This document shows, in pieces, positions 42,496 to 52,929 of a DNA stretch of 64,000 nt. Each line of letters starts with the position of its first letter. The first letter of the stretch is position 1. The translations under genes and the position numbers were made by a program. The notes under the pieces are model-generated. The model saw only the letters and a list, made by a program, of their open reading frames with translations, did no database searches and was not told the origin of the DNA. The DNA lies in NCBI GenBank assembly GCA_002197995.1, contig NGZR01000005.1, forward strand, positions 5,442,959 through 5,506,958. Direction: 5' to 3'. The stretch is from Gaeumannomyces sp. JS-464 (taxonomy: Eukaryota > Ascomycota > Sordariomycetes > Magnaporthales > Magnaporthaceae).

Positions 42496-43440
42496 ATGGC
42501 GGAATATCGCAAAGTCGCAGTAAAGGTCCTGGACTTGCTAGGGCCTTTTAACTTGGAAATATGAAAGCGCACCATCCGGGTGCATTTAACCGCTTCCCGT
42601 AACATCTCCTTTATATTTGCTAACCCGCCGGCTAAGCCGGCTGGAACGGAGGACGACGAAGCTGTATAGTTATAGGCTTTTAGGAGGATATTAACATGGT
42701 ATTGCATCCGCAATAATATCGAAAAAGTAACCACGGATTTGGAAAAGGCCGGCTGGGACCGCCCTAAAAACGACGAGGATTAAAACCCAAAAGCTTTTTG
42801 GGATAAGGTAATTAGCACTATTAGAATTACCGCTAACGGCCGTTTCGACGCCCTAATTAACGAACATTATACAATTTCGGTGGAAAAGTTTAACGGTAAC
42901 GTTAAAAAATATACGGACCGTTGGCTATAAGTAAAGCAGGCTTTAAATTAGGCTAATATTAACATTTCGGATCGAATGCTTATAAGAAGCCTCGTTAACG
43001 GGCTTAGCGCCACTTACCCTTTTGCGGTGGTTATAGCTTTAGGGAATTGTAAAAGCGAGCGCCGCATTCCCGCTAACTTCATTTCGAAAGTGCTCGAAAA
43101 CACGGCGGTTATAAAGGCCTCGAAGTCGAGGGCTATAGCTAACACTAACAAAAAGCCGGAAGGATTTTAAAAACCGAGGGAGGAACCGAAGCCCTATAGC
43201 AAAAGGGTTGCACTATCGTTTCGCGTACTCCTCACCACGATAGGTGCGGTAAGCATTACAAAAGCGGCGACGATAACTGCTAAGCTTTTGCACTTTAAAC
43301 TCGAAAAGGCCTAAAAGGCCAAATATCCGGAGCGGCGCTTCCAGCGAAGCAATAAGGCAGCCAACGAGGTTACAGCTAACCCGAGGGCTGCCGACCATAC
43401 TAGTGGTGTGCCGGTTAATCAAGGCAGTGCTAGCTAATAT
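42496..43440 (+). pseudogene. Copia Gag, broken
   Basis: The ATG at 42496 starts MAEYRKVAVKVLDLLGPFNL. A TGA stop sits where Trp is expected before KRTIRVHLTASRN. Then follow TVEKFNGNVKKYTDRW-like sequence and the open stretch 42976-43170 (IRSLVNGLSATYPFAVVIAL). The Cys/His segment near 43213-43290 reads TPHHDRCGKHYKSGDDNC, as in the gag-only element at 28.5 kb. Confidence 0.8.
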
Positions 43441-46400
43441 AACATGGCCAATACCGCTTTAAGCAATATTAACAGTGCCCGTAACGCCGTAATAATCGAC
43501 TCCGGCTCGTTTAAGCACCATTTTAACGATCGCAAGTGGTTTACCTCGTTAAGGAAGCGCGAGGTCCCTTACAACGTTACTACGGCCAACGGCGGCGCCT
43601 AAGTTTCCGTTAAAAAAAGCACCGTTGAAATGCATTGGCGTAATAAAGCGGGCGTTATTACAATTACTTTATAAGCAATTTTTACGTTTAAATCCCTTTT
43701 TAACCTTTTAAGCCTTAATAGGATGCGTAAAGCAGGCTTAAAAAACGATTAAACCGATTATTTCGTAACGCCCGATAATAAATGGTTAGGCAGTTACTAA
43801 ATTAACAATAACGTACTAGTCGCTAACGTTAACGTGCCCGCAAGCGCGCCCTCGGGCCCTGTAGCTTTAAGCAACGCACTTAACGAAGGAAACCGACCGA
43901 CGGAAATTAACGCACCGACCACGATAAAGCGCCCGGTGCTTTACGTAATAATGCATCGGCGCTTAATGCATGCTAATAAAAAGGCGGTAATAACGGCTTG
44001 CCGCGTTATAAGCATTAAAGTTAGCTATTTCGAGGCATTAAAGCATACTTGTAACGGCTGTTTGAAAAGTAAAGCGATTTAAATTATCGGCAATCGTTAT
44101 TTCCACCGCATTACCCGCTTTTAGGCCGTATTTATATGGATATATTAACCATTTCGCCTATTTTATACGGCGGATATAATTACGCCGTTTATATTGTTAA
44201 TAAGGCAATTACTTTTAACTGGGTGATTTTTGCAATTAGCAAAGCTAGCACGGAGATTTTTACAAAAGTTTATAATTGGATTAATTATATTAAACTTTAG
44301 TTAAGCATTAAAATATAAGCAATTTACACGGACGGTAGCACGGAATTTAACCCGGAAAAGTTAAAAGCTTATTGCATTGCTTAAAACAAAGCTTGCGAAA
44401 TTAACCCGGCGCGATGCCCGGAAATAAATAGCATTATTAAGCGTACTAATCGTACTATACTTAACGCGGTTCGCACCGGGATTAATGCCAACGGTTTGCA
44501 CAAAAAATATTAAGTATATGCTTTGCAAGCAGCGAAAAAAGTGCTAAATTACATTCCAAATACAGCTTTTAACGGTAAGGAAAGCCCGCATAAAGCGTGG
44601 GTAAAAGCAATCGGCTTTAACGAAAAGTATTACCAACTATTAATCCGTACTTTCCGCATTTAAAGCGCGGTCGCCTAAGTGCTAATTAAAAACGGCAAAT
44701 AAGCTAAAGCTAATAAAATGGCCTTTAAAATAACGAAAGGCCGGCTTATAAGCTGGGAAAGCCTTTATAACAAAATCCTACTAGTTAAGCCGGACGGTAC
44801 CGACAAGGTTTTCCGTTACCGTAACGCACGGATTAATAAAAGCGCTGGTAAACGCCGGAAATCGCCCTATAACTTTGTTAAAAAGGCGATTACTATTAAC
44901 AAGGTTAACGAGGCCGTTATTAAAAACCTTTACTTTACAATAGGCACTTAGGTTTACAATACTAGCCTAATTACTAATTCCACCGATAATAACGATGGTA
45001 ACACCGGTGCAACTAGCGATACTGCCGGCCCCGGAAGTAAGGACGATTTATCGCCTGCGGAGGAAACCGGGGAAACCGGAGCGAAAAACGAGGAGCTTGC
45101 CGTTGTAAAGCTTAAAAAGCTTAAAAAGCCCGCCGGGCCGGGCATGCCAACACCCGAAAGAACTCCCGAGCTCGGTAACGAGGCGGTTACGGTGCCCGCA
45201 GCGCCCAAAAAAAGGACTTGCAAAAAGCGGCCGCCGCCCCCGCCGAGTAACCGGCAATTAAAAGAGCGCCTAACGGCTTTTAAGCATTACGAAGTTCTAA
45301 TACCAAAAACTTGCAAAAAAAAAAAGCCCGTGGAGGCATTTATAACGGCTCGCTTTAAGCTTAAAGATATTAAAAAAGTGGCGGAAAAGGATCCGGGTAA
45401 CCCTAAAAACGCCGAAAACAACGAAAGCTTCCACAGCTTTAATACGGATATTAAAGCTGCCGAAAAAACTGCCCGAAAAACGGGTTTTGCACTCGTTAAC
45501 GTTACGTACCCGGATAACGATATCGTTTTGCCCCAAAAAATCAGCGGCTTTAAAATCCCCAACCTCGGGCTTTTCGGCGTCGCTACGGCGCCGGGAACAC
45601 CGTATATTCCGGCTTATTACTACGACGCGGTAAAGCATAAAGCCGAGTACGAGCGATATTATAAGCCAGCAATGCAAAAGCAAATTAACACGCTGTTTGG
45701 AAAAGCACGTGGGTGCTAAAAAAATTGCCCCCGGGTGCTAAAACACTGCCGGGCAAATGGGTATACGTGCCTAAGCTAACGCTTAACGGCGCTTTTAAAA
45801 AGATTAAAGCGCGTTAGGTCGTTTGCGGCAATTACGACGATACTCCGGGCGAGGACAAAGCTGCAACGTACGCGGTAGTCGCCTATGCAGCGTTTACGAG
45901 GGTGTTTTTTGTGCTTGTGGCCGTTAACGACCTTAAATGCCGCCAATTCGACTTCGTAACTGCTTATCTCGGCGTTATCGTACTTAATAACGTTATAATA
46001 TACGTATAACAACTTTAAGGCATTCCGGTTAGGCAGAAAAGCTACTATTGCCGATTGAAAAAAGCATTTTACGGCTTTCGCAAATCGCTTTTATAATGAT
46101 ATCGAACGATTACTCCGGAGCTTAAAGCATTTGGCTTTAAGCCGATTTATTAAAACGTTTGCTTTTACCGCAAAAAGGAAACGGGCGCCATACTGTTGCT
46201 TTACGTGAACGATTTCCAAATTGCCGCCCGTACGGTTACGGAAATTAAAACCATCGCCACCGAGGTGGGTAGCCGGTTCGAAACGACCGTTTTGGGTAAC
46301 GTAAAAACGTTCCTCGGCATGCAAATTGTAAAGGATCGCCAACGGAGGACTGTAAGCCTTTACTAACGCGATTATATTAACAAAATCATTACCAAATACG

Positions 46401-47130
46401 GACGGGAGGACCTTAAAATAGTGAAAACGCTTTGGCCTTTTAGTTTTATAATGCCGATTACCTGGGACCCTTTCCCGTACGAGGAGGTTTTGCGCTACCA
46501 GTCGAAAATAGCGAGTATTAGCTATTTCGCTGGCATTACTCGCCCTAATATTACGTATACCGTAAAAAAGTTGCAAAAAGTTAACGCTAATCCCGGCAAC
46601 GAGAATTTGGCACTGTTAAAACACCTTTAGCGCTACATTATTAGCATTAAAAGGCTCGCGCTCACTTTTAATAGGCCTATTTACAATGCTAAAGCGATGG
46701 GCTTAAAAGCTTACGAAAACGCCTCGTTCGCCAATTGCCTTCGTACGAGGGCATTTACAAGCGGCGTAATCGTTATGCTAGCGGGTGGTCCTGTTTACTA
46801 GCAATTAAAAAAGCAAACTTTTATAACGACGTCGACGACGGAAGCGAAGTTCGTTAACCTCTTGCTAACGGGCCGGGCCTTGCTTTGGATTAAAGGCATT
46901 TTAAAGGAAACTGGATACCTTTAGCGAAAAACTCTCGTAGTGCATACAGACAGCGTTAACGCCCAAGCAACGGTGCTAAACCCGTTAAAATTAGCCCGCA
47001 CCCGTATAATCGACCTCCGCTATAAGTGGGTAATTAATGCTGTAAAGCGTTAACTTTTTACCTTTAAGCTCGTTGGCACGGCCAATATAAAAGCGGACGG
47101 TTTTACGAAGGGCTTAACGGCGAAGGGATA
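43441..47130 (+). pseudogene. Copia Pol (protease, integrase, RT, RNase H), broken
   Basis: The protease motif NAVIIDSGSFKHHF lies near 43483-43524. The pre-integrase zinc region, with LMHANKKAV and HTCNGCLKS, is at 43834-44082. The integrase part has YTDGSTEFNPEKL near 44327. An integrase C-terminal block is at 44718-44951. A Lys/Pro-rich linker and the RT start are in the open stretch 45144-45719. The RT catalytic box reads YVNDF near 46204; copia RTs have YVDD, so D is changed to N. SISYFAGITRPNITYTV at 46515-46566 and TTSTTEAKFV near 46830 (RNase H) complete it. Confidence 0.85.
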
Positions 47131-47277
47131 AGCGAGGTTTGTTATTTAGTTAGGAATGCAACAAATGCTGCAATAAACGGCTTATAGGAAAACCAGGGAA
47201 ATACCACGGATTTGGAGGATTACTACGTAAATGCGGGCTCGTAATACCATTAGGGCCGTTGCATGGCCTACGGGGGG

Positions 47278-47447
47278 TATCAAAGGTGGCCTGGAGTTAC
47301 GTGGGTGGCAACTGTTGCCCTACAGCTTTAGGCCTATGCATTAGCCCTAGTATTTTGGCCCTCGCGTGCCTTAGCCCGCGATAGAGTAAAAGAGCCAAGT
47401 AACAATCACCAATCACTTCGGGTGCCTGTCGCCGTGCACCTCCATCA
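47278..47447 (+). repeat. 3' LTR of the copia element
   Basis: 170 bp; it begins TATCAAAGG, with G of the terminal TG changed to A. Confidence 0.93.
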
Positions 47448-47452
47448 CCTGG

Positions 47453-49692
47453 GGATCGCGACGTTGAGCTTTATGCAATGCAATAAACTCGTGGGCGCAA
47501 GGTAAGCCGTATTGCGCACGCGTAAAGCTGGTGCAAGGGCCGATATTTAGGCCGGTTGGGTGCTTGCGAGAGGGGAACGTTAATAGGGCACGGAGGTTAA
47601 TTTGTTCGAGGAGATTAAAGCATTATAAAGAGGCTCGAAGGGGCAACTCTCCTGCCCACGAACGGCCGGCGTAATCCCACTTTACGCGCGCGTGGGAGGC
47701 TTGTTGGCGGTTTTAAAAGGCCGTAATTTTGTGCCCCGTTTGCCTGCGAGTTGCTTGTTTAGCGTGCGCTAACGTTGATCGAAAGGAAAGGTCGTACGTT
47801 TTAAGGGATCCGTAATTCCCTTTTGCCCCGGCGGTGCTAATTACGCTTTAGTTATAGTTGTATTTGGTATAATAATAAGCTTATTACCTCCGGGAAGGCT
47901 AAACGGTTTGTTGCAAGTAGTTAATTAAGCTTGTTTGCTTAAAAAACTTTCCTATAAGCTTATCCATAGCCTCCTTATACGCCTGGCGGTCCCGGGCATA
48001 AATAACGTGCTTTTAAAAGGCAAAAAAGCCGGCCCGTGTATAAGGAATATCGTCGGGATTATGTTGGTAAGCACCTAGGCTTTAAGCAAACCAAATCCGT
48101 CGGTAACTGTTTTTAAAGGCACGCAAATCCTCCTCGTTAGCCTTGTCGGGCCGGCCGTTAAAGCCCGGCCTTAACTTTAATAGGGCCTCGCTTTGGGGAT
48201 TTAAATCGGGGTTTTTCCAAGGGTTTTCGCGGCCGCAATTTTGCTTTATTTCTTTTTTATTTAAAGGACGACGTTTGTCGGATAGTTATTCCGGCGCATG
48301 CATTCGAGGGATTGGAGGCCTGGGAGGCCTGGGAGGCTCCCAAAGCCTACAAGGCCCACAAGGCCCACGTGACCTAAAAGCCCAAACCCTTTCGCAGATA
48401 AAAAGAGGCCTGTTGGCCCTTTTTCCTATAGCTAAATCTCCTTCCTCTTTATGCACAATAAAGAGACTTTTCCAGATTTATAAATCTTTGTTTATCACCC
48501 CCAACGGAGGGCTTCGAGCCTGACAGGAGTAACACTCCTACCAACAACGTCGGCGTTTATATGATAAACGCACAGCTGCATTTTGGCGAAAGGAAAACGT
48601 CGTTAAAAGGCGCTGCGAAAACGGGGATCCGAATCCGTAAAAGCGACTTTAAGGGGCGGGATTTCGAAGGCTGTTAGGAAATCGCGGAGGGTACTAAAAA
48701 GCCAAAAAAAAAAGTCTCCTCGGTTTCGTTATTTATTAGCCCCTAAAAGGCCGGTATCGTCGTGCGCTCGTTAGTTAAAATCACGGCCGTTAAAAGGTGC
48801 ATATTATTACGGTTCGTTTTATAAGTAACGTCGATCTGGAAGCAGTGCGGGTTGGCTTGCAAAAAGGGACGGCGTTTTTATATACCCAGGCAATTCCGGC
48901 AAAGGTAGTAGTTGTTTTTAGGTTTCGCTAAAGGAAATCCGGTAAGTTAAAGGCTTTAAACACGATTTTCGGATCTTTTAAGGCTCGTACGAAGGCTGCC
49001 GCGGGCCTATATCCGTTAACCTCGGCCTTTTTATAAGCCGCCTTATATTTGTATAGCGCCGGGAAGCTCCAAAGCACGTCGGGAAATCGGGCGCGGCAAA
49101 GGTCGAGTATCGAGCGGGTGCGGATAATAAAATCTTCGAATAAAAGGTCGAAAAACCTCCAGTGCGTACGGGCTAAAGCATTGGCTTGTTCGGTAACAAA
49201 AGGCCCAAAGGACTTTGCCAAGGCGTTTATAAAGAGAGGGCCGTGGCCTTAATAAATAAAGCTCGTCATTTTAATGCTCCAAGCGCCTCCGTTAGCCTCG
49301 AGGCGTTGGGCAATAAAGCCGTAAGTGCAATCGGAGATTTGGGAAGTGCGGGTGCGAAGGAGGAGGCCCCGGGAGCCTTTAGGGCGTTGCCGAAAAAGAC
49401 ACCCAGCAGTAAGCTTTTTAAAGCCCTGGGAGTCGGAAAAGGACCGGACCGTTGTTACTTTAATGCCTAAAGGGTTAAAATAATCGGTTATGGCTTGCAT
49501 AAGGTCGTGGTAAGTAGGGTAAAAGGTCGCGAGGATCGCGGTAAGCTCGGCGGTCCAAGGGAGGCCGTCTCAATGCGTTGGGGGGTCCGACTTTTAATCA
49601 AAGGCTTCGGTAGCCTCGTCGGGAATTGAACTTGTAGCCTCGTCGACGCTGGAGTCGTCGCTAAAGATAACGATAGCCTCGTTTTCGTTCAT
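47453..49692 (-). pseudogene. MULE transposase, N-terminal and catalytic parts
   Basis: The ATG at 49692 has a strong context (GCCGCCATGA) and opens MNENEAIVIFSDDSSVDEAT, an acidic head. A DNA-binding-like region follows (near 49249-49500), then WRFFDLLFEDFIIRTRSI, and the catalytic region with ANPHCFQIDVTYKTNRNNMH near 48820-48860. LCVYHINADVV lies just before the insertion at 48525. The frame continues at 48296 with an AFKNSYRRIW-like stretch and HVIYARDRQAYKEAMDKL. It ends at the copia border with a SWIM-like zinc finger (YGLPCAHEF). Stops and frameshifts are scattered throughout. Confidence 0.75.
48297..48525 (-). mobile_element. LTR-like insertion inside the MULE gene
   Basis: About 229 bp that interrupts the MULE transposase frame. 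On the minus strand it runs from TGTCAGGCTCG to CTCGAATGCA (TG...CA). It contains a TTTATAAATC segment and GGCCTTGTGGGCC-type short repeats. No clear target duplication was seen, so the exact borders are uncertain. Confidence 0.5.
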
Positions 49693-49882
49693 GGCGGCAG
49701 TTGTTATGCGGAAAATACACGGGAAATGATTGCCAATGGGCCAAAATGGCTAAAAATTGAAATTCCCGGCAAAATTGCGTGGTTCCGATACCGGAAAACA
49801 CAGGGGCCGCACAGGCCAAAAGTGGAGCGGAGTGCGTGCGGGAGCAAAAAGGGTGCGTGCCCGCGAAGAGCCTCCTTTGTTT

Positions 49883-50557
49883 CCACGGCTTTCGGGACTG
49901 CACAATTACTTACATCGAAGTAGAAACTCTAAATCAAAAAGAGATCACTAACCAGCAATTCCTAACCACCTTAGACATAGAAGCAGTTGGGCTGCATTGA
50001 ATCAGGACAACAGACACGAACGAGCCGCATCCACCTATTTGCATTGCTTTGGCTCTGTGCTCACTTCGAGCCAAAGCTGCCATACGACCGAATCCGAGAA
50101 GCCGGACAGGCAAACGACGCAAGGTTAGGTCCAAAGCCCGGGTTTTGGTACTTTTCACCTGTTCATTGTGTGGCCGAAAGATGCGAAAACGTTTTGATAG
50201 CAATGCGCATGTGTTTAATACTATTTTAAAACTTGAGCTAGGCCGAACTGGTTTATCCCAAGGCCGCCTAAAGAAAAGAAAAAACCCTTTACCGAAAACC
50301 CGTTAAAAACCCCTTAAGCTAGAAACTAAAAACGCTTTGTAATAATGCCGATGATTGTAAAAGGAGAAATATAAATCCCAAACCGAAAAAAAAGAAGTGA
50401 AAAAAGCAGGAAAGGGAAAATGCAAACCGCAACCACCATAGTTAAAAAAAGCAAATGCAAATAACTTTTAATGCTCACTAGCCAGCCCTAAAATGCCGAA
50501 TCCCTGCGATGCCCCCCGTCCGGTATAACCCAAAAATGGAATACCCAAAAAAGCCGT
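49883..50557. other. Unassigned stretch right of the MULE
   Basis: No gene is supported; short ORFs overlap on both strands. The part nearest 50558 is probably the 3' flank of the secreted-protein gene. Confidence 0.4.
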
Positions 50558-51115
50558 TTAGCAAGCGAGGCTGGGCTTGCTACCGCTGGTGAATTTGCAA
50601 GTGTTAGCGTTTTTGGTAACCAGGTTAATATAGCCGCCATTGCCGGCGCTGTTAAAAGCATTGCCCTTAGCTAGGTAAAAGCAATCGTAATCGGTTTTGA
50701 GGGAGCCCGATTTTAAGTTGACGCTAACCTTGCCGGTAATGCCGTTGGGGTCCTTTAAGCTATAACTAACATTATTGCAAATCGCGGCAGCGTATTTGGC
50801 CGGGTGGGGGTTTTTAGCCCATATAATAGCCATAATCTCCTTAGTAAACTTTTTGCGGGCCGAGGTCCAATTGGAAATATCCTGGATAAACTTAATACCA
50901 GTGTTAGCGGCGTTTAAAACGAGCTGGCTGCCTATAATAACGGCTATTATAATCGCGACTTTCGCGATAATAGCGCGCTTTTTTAAATGCTTAACGGCAA
51001 CCGTGCTATCGTTACGGGTAACCACGTTAACCGCGCTAACCTGCCCCGTACTAATAATAAGAGCCGGGGCGGCGAAAACGGGGAGGGCGAAAACGAAAAA
51101 AGTTTTAAATTGCAT
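50558..51115 (-). CDS. Small secreted protein, 185 aa (effector candidate)
   Basis: A single intact exon from the ATG at 51115. Residues 1-16 (MQFKTFFVFALPVFAA) look like a secretion signal. A propeptide may end at a Kex2-type site (HLKKRA). The next helix-forming region is hydrophobic (IIAKVAIIIAVIIGSQLVL), followed by NWTSARKKFTKEIMAIIW. The C-terminal part has four Cys in CNNVSYSL, DYDCFYLAKG, NTCKF and the final LAC, with GGYINLV between them. I believe this matches a fungal secreted family (DUF7888-like) with a DYDCFY...GGYINL signature; that is from memory. It lies between heavily mutated transposons yet has no stop. Confidence 0.7.
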   Translation of the reverse strand: MQFKTFFVFALPVFAAPALIISTGQVSAVNVVTRNDSTVAVKHLKKRAIIAKVAIIIAVIIGSQLVLNAANTGIKFIQDISNWTSARKKFTKEIMAIIWAKNPHPAKYAAAICNNVSYSLKDPNGITGKVSVNLKSGSLKTDYDCFYLAKGNAFNSAGNGGYINLVTKNANTCKFTSGSKPSLAC

Positions 51116-52064
51116 TTTGGCGGTATTAGGAAAAAATGGAAGGTTTTTATTTGTTATTTGTTAGGTGGTTAAAATACTGAAGCTGGAGTTACTAGTGGAG
51201 CGAAAAAAAGATAAAAATGATAAAAAAGTTAAAATGCTAAAAAAATGAAAGCCGTTAAGTAAATGTAAGGCTGTATGAGCCGATAAGGATGGAAAAGAAA
51301 GAAAAAAAAGGAAAAAAAGGGAAAAAAGCGGTTATATTTATATTGGAAAAAAGGGCTGTTAATTTAATGCATTTTACGATTTTTAAAATGTTAAAATAAT
51401 GCTATTTATAAGCGGAAGGCCCAATTATAATGGATCGGTACGAATTTAATACGGTTATTATCGCTAACTTTGCCAAAGCTCGTTTAATTCCTATAAAATA
51501 TTTTTTAATAATAACCCAAATGCTATCTTTAGAAATTGTATTGGACGAAGGCGGGGCGCTGCTTAGTTGGATCCCTACTAGCCCGTGAACGTTAACAATG
51601 CGAAAAGCTAAAAATGACGATAATAAGGTAGCACTTAACCATCCAGCCGTTATGCGAACTCGCTTAATAGATCTGCTGTTGGGGTTAGCAAAGGCAAAGC
51701 CAGTTGGAGAAATTAGGGGCTGGCCAATAAGATTTCAAAAAATAAAACCAGGCCAAATGCTGCTTAAAGGCAGGCCGGTTGCAGCTTGGTGGAAGCGTCG
51801 CCTTGTGACAGAAATAGCTGCTCGGCGGAAAAGCAGCGAAAGTCTGCCTGGTCGAACGGGCTGCGATGGATGCCGAAAGCTTAGCTTGGGCGCAGCGGCT
51901 GTTTTTGGAGTTTCGACCTTAAAAAATGTCGAAGCAGGGCGCTGCATTATGCTCCGGGTAATACAACTATTAATTAATTATTAACACTCGTAAGCTGCAC
52001 CAAATCCGAGTCCGCGAGCAACCTGGCTACTTATTTTTAACGCAATGCCGTTGGTTTTAAAATA
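51116..52064. other. Upstream region of the secreted-protein gene; no further gene
   Basis: AT-rich to about 51600, probably holding the promoter. The ORF at 51598-51984 (plus) has Arg/Lys-rich composition but no recognisable motif, and I leave it unassigned. Confidence 0.4.
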
Positions 52065-52097
52065 AAGGCTCTTTGCGGCCACGCACCCTTTTTGCAC
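52065..52097. repeat. MULE terminal-repeat relic
   Basis: AAGGCTCTTTGCGGCCACGC followed by ACCCTTTTTGC matches the MULE terminus (GAGGCTCTTCGCGGGCACGC...) with a few changes. The rest of this copy is replaced by LINE copy 3. Confidence 0.55.
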
Positions 52098-52637
52098 CTT
52101 TCTCGAATTCACCAATTCTTGGCATTGCGCTGTTAGTGCACACTGCCAAATTGCATACAAATCCTTAACACCCGCCAATTAGCGACCCAACACCAATAAC
52201 CACGCCCGCCAACGGCGCTGGCGACGGCAACATGCCGTTGCCAATAGCCCCCCCTTCGGCCAATAGGGTGGCGCGCGCCCTCCTCGTCGGCCCAACGGCC
52301 CGGAGGAACGCGTCGCTGCCACCCGGGCCCCCCGCGCGTCAGCGCACCCGACCACGCCGTCCCCGTTACGAAATTCGCAACACTTAACAGGGCCCGTTTA
52401 GGGCCAGGAAGGCACCCACGACGGCAGCACCGGCACAGGTGCCCCTTTCCTTTCTTTTCCCCTCCCTTCCCACCCCCGGCCTACGCGCCTACCCCTCGGG
52501 TCGGCTGCGGCGGCCGCGGAGGAAATTATTGCGAGTTACAGCCGCAAGCAACAGCAAACGGCTTTAATTTGCACAACCCTCGCCCGCTTTATCGACGCCG
52601 GCATCGCTTCCCTCCCATTGGAGGCAATCCCCGAAGC
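52094..52637 (+). mobile_element. LINE copy 3, 5' part (separated from the rest)
   Basis: Plus-strand 5' leader and ORF1 start of the LINE, from GCACCTTTCTCGAATTC to CCCCGAAGC. It is the complement of the 5' end of copy 2 and continues at 58883, beyond the inserted copy 2. It encodes the ORF1 segment EEIVASYSRKQQQTALIC and LARFIDAGIASLPLEAIPEA. Confidence 0.85.
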
Positions 52638-52658
52638 GTGAGTGAGTGAGTGAGTGAG
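52638..52658 (-). repeat. (GTGA)n tail at the LINE copy 2 3' end
   Basis: Five GTGA units end the element, as short tandem repeats do in several LINE families. Copy 1 ends instead in a degenerate GAGA tract. Confidence 0.85.
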
Positions 52659-52929
52659 TATATTTAACGTCAGTAAGTCGGGATCTACCAGTCCCTGCCT
52701 CCCAAGGGGCATATGACGTGCTAGCGCTACCTAAGCTAAACATTAGGCTACATGTTGCTATCCGGCGGCTAGCAGAATTAAACCCGAAGGCACACGAAGG
52801 TCGGGCCGCGTTCCAGCGCTCCTTGTTAGTGAGCGGGCAATCGGCGGTAGGGCGTATATATATACGCCAGGGCGTTGTAAAGCGCTGCGGGTGGTAGTAG
52901 TGCGTTCGGCCGGCGAGTATGCCGGTAAA

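Larger units (their letters stand above)
42046..47447 (+). mobile_element. Full-length copia-type LTR retrotransposon
   Basis: 5,402 bp with 170-bp LTRs at 42046-42215 and 47278-47447, flanked by the duplication CCTGG (42041-42045 and 47448-47452). The primer site GGTTATAAGCCC directly follows the left LTR, and CGGGGGG precedes the right LTR. The coding order gag, protease, integrase, RT, RNase H is that of copia. All frames carry many stops. Confidence 0.93.
41384..49874 (-). mobile_element. Mutator-like transposon (MULE) with nested insertions
   Basis: The terminal inverted repeats of about 44 bp start GAGG[A/C]TCTTCGCGGGCACG at both ends. The 8-bp duplication CTTTGTTT lies at 41376-41383 and 49875-49882. 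The transposase gene is on the minus strand from 49692. A complete copia element (42046-47447) and a smaller LTR-like insertion (about 48297-48525) interrupt it. Without them the element would be about 2.85 kb. The 1-kb derivative at 36.8 kb shares its coding ends. Confidence 0.85.
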
